A DNA stretch of 64,000 nucleotides, from NCBI GenBank assembly GCA_021229015.1, contig CM037783.1:6457324-6521323 (forward strand). Reading direction: 5' to 3'. Shown piece by piece: positions 57,966 to 64,000 of this stretch (its first letter is position 1; each line of letters begins with the position of its first letter). The notes under the pieces are model-generated. The model ran no database searches. It was not told the origin of the DNA and worked only from the letters and a program-made list of their open reading frames with translations. The DNA comes from Solen grandis. Lineage: Eukaryota; Mollusca; Bivalvia; Adapedonta; Solenidae. A program made the translations under genes and the position numbers.

Positions 57966-58139
57966 CTAGGGGCCATTTGATTTTATAGCTATAACCATCA
58001 AAATTTGGACCACAGGTACAGTTTTTGTGTGGAATTCCGATTATTTTGCTGTACTTCTGCATGGATTTTGTCTTCAGTATGACTGTGTTATAAAAGACAA
58101 TGAAGGCAATATTCTCAGGTGAGCGATTCAGGGCCATCA

Positions 58140-58390
58140 TGGCCTTCATGTTGAAACTTGTTAGGGACATTGTCTATGGCCAGTTCACGATCTTTTTTTT
58201 AAATTTTGAGGTCATTAGGTCAAAGGTAAGGATCAAAGTGACATTTATAATAAACTCTTTTTTATTTAGTACTTGGGAAGAAATAATCCTGTCTGTGAAA
58301 CTTGGAAGGGACATTGCCCATGGCCTGTATATGACACCTATGATTTTGAGGTAATACAGTCAAAGGTCAAGGTCACAATGACACTAAGGT
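58140..58390 (+). repeat. AAGGTCAAGGTCA tandem fragment
   Basis: About two units of the array at 17336-17880, including TCAAGGTCA at 58367-58375, again directly followed by a CTAG-type hairpin. Confidence 0.8.
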
Positions 58391-58400
58391 CATTAGAGCA

Positions 58401-58440
58401 GAAAGCCCTATCGTTTGTTCGGGACAAACGAAATTTAGTT
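58401..58440 (+). repeat. Hairpin terminus, TTAG variant
   Basis: TCGTTTGT (58411-58418) pairs with ACAAACGA (58424-58431); the following tetramer is TTAG rather than CTAG. Confidence 0.75.
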
Positions 58441-60700
58441 ATTCTTTTTTCCTCCTTTTCTTCGCGTTAATTTCATTATGTTGCAATCGTCCAAGGATGA
58501 TGAAAATTTAATGGCATATACTTCAGATGCTGAAATTTTGATTTCAATGATCTTTATTTCTTTTTGACGCCATTTGACGTCACACTTGACGTTGTCTACA
58601 AAAGATTGTACGCAGTCTACAGCCATTATTTCTTGACCGATTTTCATCAAAATTTCGCAGAATGTGTATGTTACGCTCTAGTTGTGAATCCCGGTCTCCG
58701 TTTTTCCAAATTCGAAAAGGCAAAGGTTTCATGGCGAATCCAAAATTCCAATATTGACGTCAAATTTCAAATACCTATAAAATCGCTTCCAGATGAGTTA
58801 GAAAGCTGATATTTGAACAGATTATAAGTCTTCCAGTATGCTTTACATTCTGTGAAGATCAACGTCATTTGACGTCATATGACGTCATAAGTTTAAAAAG
58901 AATTTCTAATATCTACGCGTTAATTTACTTCAAAGTCGCAGGACCATGGAATTTTAATGGCATATACATCAATCCATGAGCTTTTAAAAGAAATGTATTT
59001 CATTTTTATGTTACGTCATATAACGTCAGATTTGACGTCAGGACAAAAAGGTTTTACGCGGTCTACAGCCATTATTTCTGGACCGATTTTCATCAAAATT
59101 TCATAAAATGTATATGTAACGCTCTAGTTGTTTATCCCGGTGTCCGATTTTTACAAATTCGAGAATGCAATGGTTCTATGGTGAATCCAAGATTCGAACC
59201 GTTGACGTCAAATTTCAAATACGTATAAAATCGCTTCCAGATGAGTTAGAATGGATTTTAAAGACATTGGTTTGGTAACTAGATTAATGAAATTGGTAAA
59301 CTTGTAAGAAAGTGATGTCAAAATAAGAATTGATGTTTAGTTAATTTGCCAATAAATAATGCCTCGACAAAAAAGTTCAATTTTTTTAATTCAATCATTT
59401 TCAATTTTCAATGACGGCAAATGACATCAGATTTGACGTCAGCTTCAAAAGTTTGTTCGCGCACCAGAGTGTTTTGTCGTTTTATCTGTGCCCCTTGTCT
59501 TTCAAATTTTCAAATTCGAAATATTAAAAAATATATGGCAAAACCGAGTTTCGAACTTTGGTCCTAAAATTATATTTAATGTTACAAAGGCTACTTATGA
59601 GTTAGAAGCATGGAAATTGGACAGCTTATCTGCCCAGAGGACTACTTTCTTTTCTCTGAAAGATTTCCTCTTAAGTCACGTGGTTATGACGTCATTTAAA
59701 GGACAAAATCCTATTTTTTCAGAGATTTCTCTCGCTCTGGCATCATACATTTTGAGTCAATTTTAATAAAATTAAAATTGCAGCGATAAAATATATGTTT
59801 TTATGCATTCAATCATTTTCAATTTTCATTGACGTAATTTGACGTCAGCTTCAAAAGTTTGTTCGCGCTTTAGAGCCTTCAATTTTGGTCCGATTATCTT
59901 GATATTTTCACAGAAAATGTATTTTAGAATGTAGATGTGCATCTTGGCATTCAAATTTCAAAATTCGAAAAGATTAAGATTTCATTGCAATTCCGAGTTT
60001 CGAACTTTGGTCCCAATTAAATTTTAAAGTTACAAAGTCCTCTGATGCGTTATAAGCATGAAAATTGGACAGCATATTGGTTATGACGTCATCAAAAATA
60101 AAAAGCATTTCTTTTTAAAGATTTCTCTCGCTCTGTAATCATGAATTTTGAGTCAATCTTAATTAAATCTTCAGAATTGATAGATTCTTTGATTATTATT
60201 TGATTAATGTGATGCATACCGCAAGAAATGTTTGTTTTGTCACGTGGTTATGACTTCATGCATACTCAAGCAAGAATTGTTGAAAAAAATCATATAAAAT
60301 CGCCAATTAGACCAATGAACTTAAAATTATCAAAAATGTCGAAACATAGTACGATCATAAATTGTTGAAATTTTAAGTGATTACGTCATCAAACATGGCA
60401 GACATTCATGTTTGATGGAATGCCTATTTGAAAATGTGAAAACAAACATATTCGCATCCTCGTCGACATTGTTTTTGTATTAATAGAACGTTAGCTGAAC
60501 ATGTCCTTGCAAAAAAAAAAATATTTTTCTTTAGTCACTTGATTTTGACGTTGAAATATAAAAATCATTCATTTCAATTTGTAGTCGCGCTCCAGCGTCA
60601 TGAATACGATGCCAACCTTAAGCATACCTTAATGAATTTATGTTGTGTCACTTGTTTATGAAAACATCGATTTGTAAACAAACTATATTAAAAATATCAT
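58441..60700 (+). repeat. TGACGTCA-bearing repeat modules
   Basis: TGACGTCA at 58870-58877, 58880-58887, 59033-59040 and 59687-59694, many near-matches, and the CACGTG composite at 59677-59694 and 60241-60258. Module text matches 12.6-13.6 kb and 16-19 kb. No gene is seen. Confidence 0.82.
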
Positions 60701-61529
60701 AAGATTGGATATATTAACTTTAAATAAGTAATATTGCCTACTTTATAATGCGCAAAAAGTACAGAAAGTTTCAAGTGATTACGTTATCAAACATGACTTA
60801 TTCATGTTTTTCGTAAGAGGGCTAATTCATGAAAATCTGTTAATTTGAAGAAAGAAATGAAAACGGTCATTGGGATGGTTGAGCAAGATCCGATTATTCT
60901 TTGCAGGAGAGAGTGCCTGCGTTGAATAGTGAATGTGATACTTTTTGAGTAAATGATTCGCATGAATTAGTATATTTATACTAGAGCAAGAAAATCTATA
61001 CGGATAACTCATTGCATTTGCTATCACGGCTTACCGCAAACCTGAAGAAAATGACAAATACCTATCGATTTTTTTTATGTTTTCTAAAAAAAACGAATTC
61101 TCTCTCTAGATCTGTAAAAAAAAGATATATAAAGCAAAACAAATGAATTGTTGAAAGTTTCAAGACGTTAATAACGTAAATTACAGAGATATAATTATTT
61201 ATTTTCATGATTTTGCTTACACCTCTGCCTTTGTTTCCATCTGCTTTTGCAAATATAAAGCTAATCAATATAATGGTTGAAAGTCATGAATTTCAAAGTT
61301 TCTTTTTCTTTTTTACAATTTCAATTATGTGGAACAAATTGCAATGAATATTTGTTAAGTCATATGCTAACGAAGAAATGGATATTAAATAAAGAATAAA
61401 AACTTTTAAAATCGATTGAATAATGTAAGAAAAAAATTCTTGAGGATAGTATTATCAAATTTTTTTCCAGTTTATACCTTTGAAATAAGCAAACGGAAAG
61501 CCGCTTCGTTTGTATCTTAAACAAAAGAC
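60701..61529. other. No clear feature
   Basis: AT-rich sequence with a decayed copy of module text near 60760-60860. Nothing else recognised. Confidence 0.45.
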
Positions 61530-62122
61530 TTCTCGTTAACTTTTGGTTTTACATCTGATGTTATTTCTACAATTTTATGATCTGAGATGCCAGGAATAGT
61601 GCGGATGGTATCAGTAAGTGTATGATTTGAATTTAGAAATAAATCAAGTGCATTATCTAGTCTAGTGCTTTCTGAGACCATTTGAACCAGGTTGAAATCA
61701 TCAAGGAGATCTATGAAATCTTCATATAGTTGAGGGTATTGGCAGCCATGTTTAATGGTTAGATTGTGAAATTCACCCCAAGAAAAACTAGGATAATTAA
61801 AATCACCAAATACCCAGATGTTACCTTCTAAAAATCTTGTTTTTTTTCTAATGATAGTCTAAATTGCTCAGCCCCATGAGTATCAGCCTCTCTCGGACGG
61901 TAGAATGCAGAGATATAAACTGGTTTAGATGTAGCCATTTCAAATCTTACCCATAGAATTTCACAGCAGGTTGTTCATTAGCAGTAAGGTTTTGACGGAC
62001 TTAAAAACACCACCACCCAGATCTGTCTCGTATTTAGGTGTGTAGCCCATGGAATAAGGAAAGAATAGCCATGACTCCGTACCCACAATAATATCTGGTT
62101 TGTGCTCATCTATAAATGCATA

Positions 62123-62125
<3 letters not shown>
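61530..62125 (-). pseudogene. LINE (non-LTR retrotransposon) endonuclease remnant
   Basis: Read on the minus strand from 62125, the frames give LYAFIDEHKPDIIVGTESWL and DLGGGVFKSVK, then WVRFEMATSKPVYISAFYRP, then WVFGDFNYPSFSWGEF, then FNLVQMVSESTRLDNALDLF and GISDHKIVEI. These are the ordered motifs of the apurinic-type endonuclease (GTESW, AFYRP, GDFN, SDH) of CR1/L2-like LINEs. At least two frameshifts separate them, and no reverse transcriptase follows. A (GT)n run truncates the 5' side. Confidence 0.88.

Positions 62126-62160
<35 letters not shown>
62126..62160. repeat. (GT)n microsatellite
   Basis: About 17 uninterrupted GT units. Confidence 0.95.
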
Positions 62161-62163
<3 letters not shown>

Positions 62164-64000
62164 ACTATAGATTTGCAGTTAATGTTTAATATTTGTTATA
62201 TAAGTGTTTGAGGATGTGTATTATTTTGATATGGTAGTTTTGTGCTTGTTTGTTTATGACTAGTAGACTTCTCTCCGTTTATGTCTTCGAGGACAATATG
62301 TAACTGTTTTCAGATACCAGTAAATCTGCAGTGTGAAAAGAAGTATTTGAAAATTTGTGTTGTTCATATATTGTACCAGGAAAACAACACATCACACTCT
62401 CCACTAGGTTATTGTTAACCCTGGGACTCTTTTGTGACAGTTTATGTGGAACCAGGACGAGCAGCCATCACATTCAAGTGCTTGGTCACTATCAAGAACC
62501 TCCTGGCAACAGCCCCGACATTGGTATTGAGGTCCCGGATTTGACTCTATACCTGGGCATTGGGAAATCAATAGTAAGCATTAGTACGATAGCGCGGATA
62601 CTCGACAATTTTGGATAGGCACCCTAAGTTTCATTGTGTTCATAAGACAAACACATGGCATTATAGGACAAGATTCGTATCTATAAACTGACTACGATTT
62701 CCTGAGGATTTGGCTGAGTATCAGGGACATCTAACAGACTTACAGTGCACAAAACTGTAAATAGTGTCAACAAAATACCTGTCAGCATTTTCAAATGTAT
62801 GTATTTCAAATGCATGTACTTCCGATTTAATAGCAAGGTCATGGTCAATTGAATGATAAACTTTTCAAGTAAAAAGTATTTTTTTTTATGCAATTATACG
62901 TTTATATAACAAAAGTTGAATAGACACATATGTAATTTTTAATAAATAACCAAACTAAACCCAAACAGACACTACAATAGCGGCATCAAAGAATGTTATT
63001 CTTAAGAAATGAAGGAGCGGTGAAAACAGCTGTTTTGTAAGGCACGACGTATGCGCGATGATGTCAGATTCCGTTCCTTACTGTGTTCAATATACAATGC
63101 AGATGGAAAAACAATCGTTATCAACATTTCGATGAAATGGGCAATTCTGCGGTTCTAGTGGAATTCAAATATAGCGACGTCACGTATAATTCGTTTAATG
63201 CAACATTCTAAAACGTGTTTACCATATTATCATACTAATTTACACCATCATTACTGTTTATAGGTAATTATACAACTAATGAAAAAGCTGACTTAATGTA
63301 ACAGATGTTGCTTGCTTTGCATATTCTAGCTAAGATACAGATACTTTTTTGTATCAAATACATGCGCATGTTTGCTTACGAAATTATAAAAAAAAAATAA
63401 AAAAATTTGAGAGTTTTCTCTCTCAATAGGTAGGCTTTAATATAACCGGTATTTTTGTTCTCACAACTTCTGCGTAGTAATATAAAATTGTTAGATTTCA
63501 GTGATTGTTTTTAATTTCTGGTTATTTAAGTCTGCTTCGCGGCGCATGCGCTTCGCAGTCTATAGGGATAATAATACAGTGTAATAAAGATGATTGCTGT
63601 ACTTGTCTTATAAAGGTTATTCAGGAATGATACAACTGTAATACTCATAGCTGATAGTGAAGACGATGACCAAGACAGGCACGGTTAAACGATGATGAGA
63701 AGGAGAAGAAGGGGGTGATGGTGATCATCATTATGTCCTGGAAAATGTTCGTAACGGTTTATAATCCATGTCAGTGATTCAATCTATGTTAGACACCAAA
63801 GTGCGTTTGTATGGGACATATCAATACACTTTGGGATCCATTTTCGGAGCTGACCCCAAAGTGCCTTAGATCGACCGCACATTGGGGTCGGACCCCATAG
63901 TGCGTAAGGAATTTTGGGGTAAAATCCAATAGTGCGTTGGACCCAAAAGTGCGTTCCTACAGTGCACTTATAAAATATAAAGCTTAATATTTTAAAACAT
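62161..64000. other. Unassigned sequence at window end
   Basis: No gene that I can support. A minus-strand frame at 62893-62681 contains MLTGILLTLFTVLCTVSLLD, which looks like a signal peptide, but only about 20 residues follow. 63059-63165 is a diverged copy of 48395-48480. 63780-63965 has repeated AAGTGCG/CCCCAAAGTGC words. Confidence 0.4.
63780..63965. repeat. Short direct and inverted repeats (AAAGTGCG words)
   Basis: CCAAAGTGCG-type words occur about seven times in both orientations (63798, 63850-63860, 63883, 63899, 63928, 63948). The style resembles subterminal repeats of a DNA transposon like 30946-32502, but only one end is in the window. Confidence 0.55.

Noticed and set aside
62355..62618. 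87-codon frame
   Set aside because: Mixed composition without a known domain; could be an exon but nothing supports it.

Overview
The window is animal nuclear DNA, most likely from a bivalve mollusc and possibly a venerid-type clam. It is AT-rich, has small exons in very long introns, and is packed with short interspersed and DNA-type repeats. Repeat types I associate with mollusc genomes are present: V-SINE-like tRNA SINEs, tandem units built on AAGGTCAAGGTCA, and roughly 150-bp 'protein-like' tandem units. The species assignment is inference. Two 100-N gaps (4333-4432 and 54433-54532) split the window into three contigs. Both gaps abut, or lie next to, the same repeat-rich sequence class.

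Two host genes can be assembled by hand from splice sites and phase. (1) A kynurenine 3-monooxygenase (KMO) gene lies on the minus strand. Five coding exons (26574-26542, 5704-5635, 5390-5203, 4908-4860, 4701-4614) encode the N-terminal third, including the FAD-binding GGGLVG loop. The rest is missing at the 4333 gap or beyond the window. (2) A stathmin-domain-containing protein 1 (STMND1)-like gene lies on the plus strand. Six candidate coding exons between 32683 and 54136 encode about 206 residues, with an MGCGSS acylation start and a charged stathmin-like helix. The two genes are divergent. A CRE palindrome at 30115 and a possible non-coding exon may mark the STMND1 promoter.

Layout: 1-4332 is one arm of a very large inverted repeat whose other arm is 19850-24317. 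4433-5710 holds KMO exons 2-5. 5705-26541 is the 20.8-kb KMO intron 1, filled with a mariner remnant, SINEs, a hAT-like element and a repeat family studded with TGACGTCA. 26883-27846 and 30946-32502 are two well-bounded DNA transposons; the second carries a FLYWCH exon, suggesting a MULE. 32837-48860 is STMND1 intron 1, with V-SINEs, identical-length 234-bp palindromic MITEs, a 720-bp insertion inside a tandem repeat, and a 4.4-kb palindromic element with minisatellites in both arms. 48861-54136 holds STMND1 exons 2-6. 54533-60700 returns to the TGACGTCA repeat family plus a long tandem array. 61530-62125 is a decayed LINE endonuclease. The rest is unassigned.

The most unusual content is the repeat family of 11.3-24.3 kb and 54.5-60.7 kb (also in the 1-4332 arm). 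It repeats paired CRE-like palindromes, a fixed-spacing CACGTG-N4-TGACGTCA composite, TCAAGGTCA nuclear-receptor-type sites, and hairpins with a compensatory base-pair change. No protein machinery for it is visible here.
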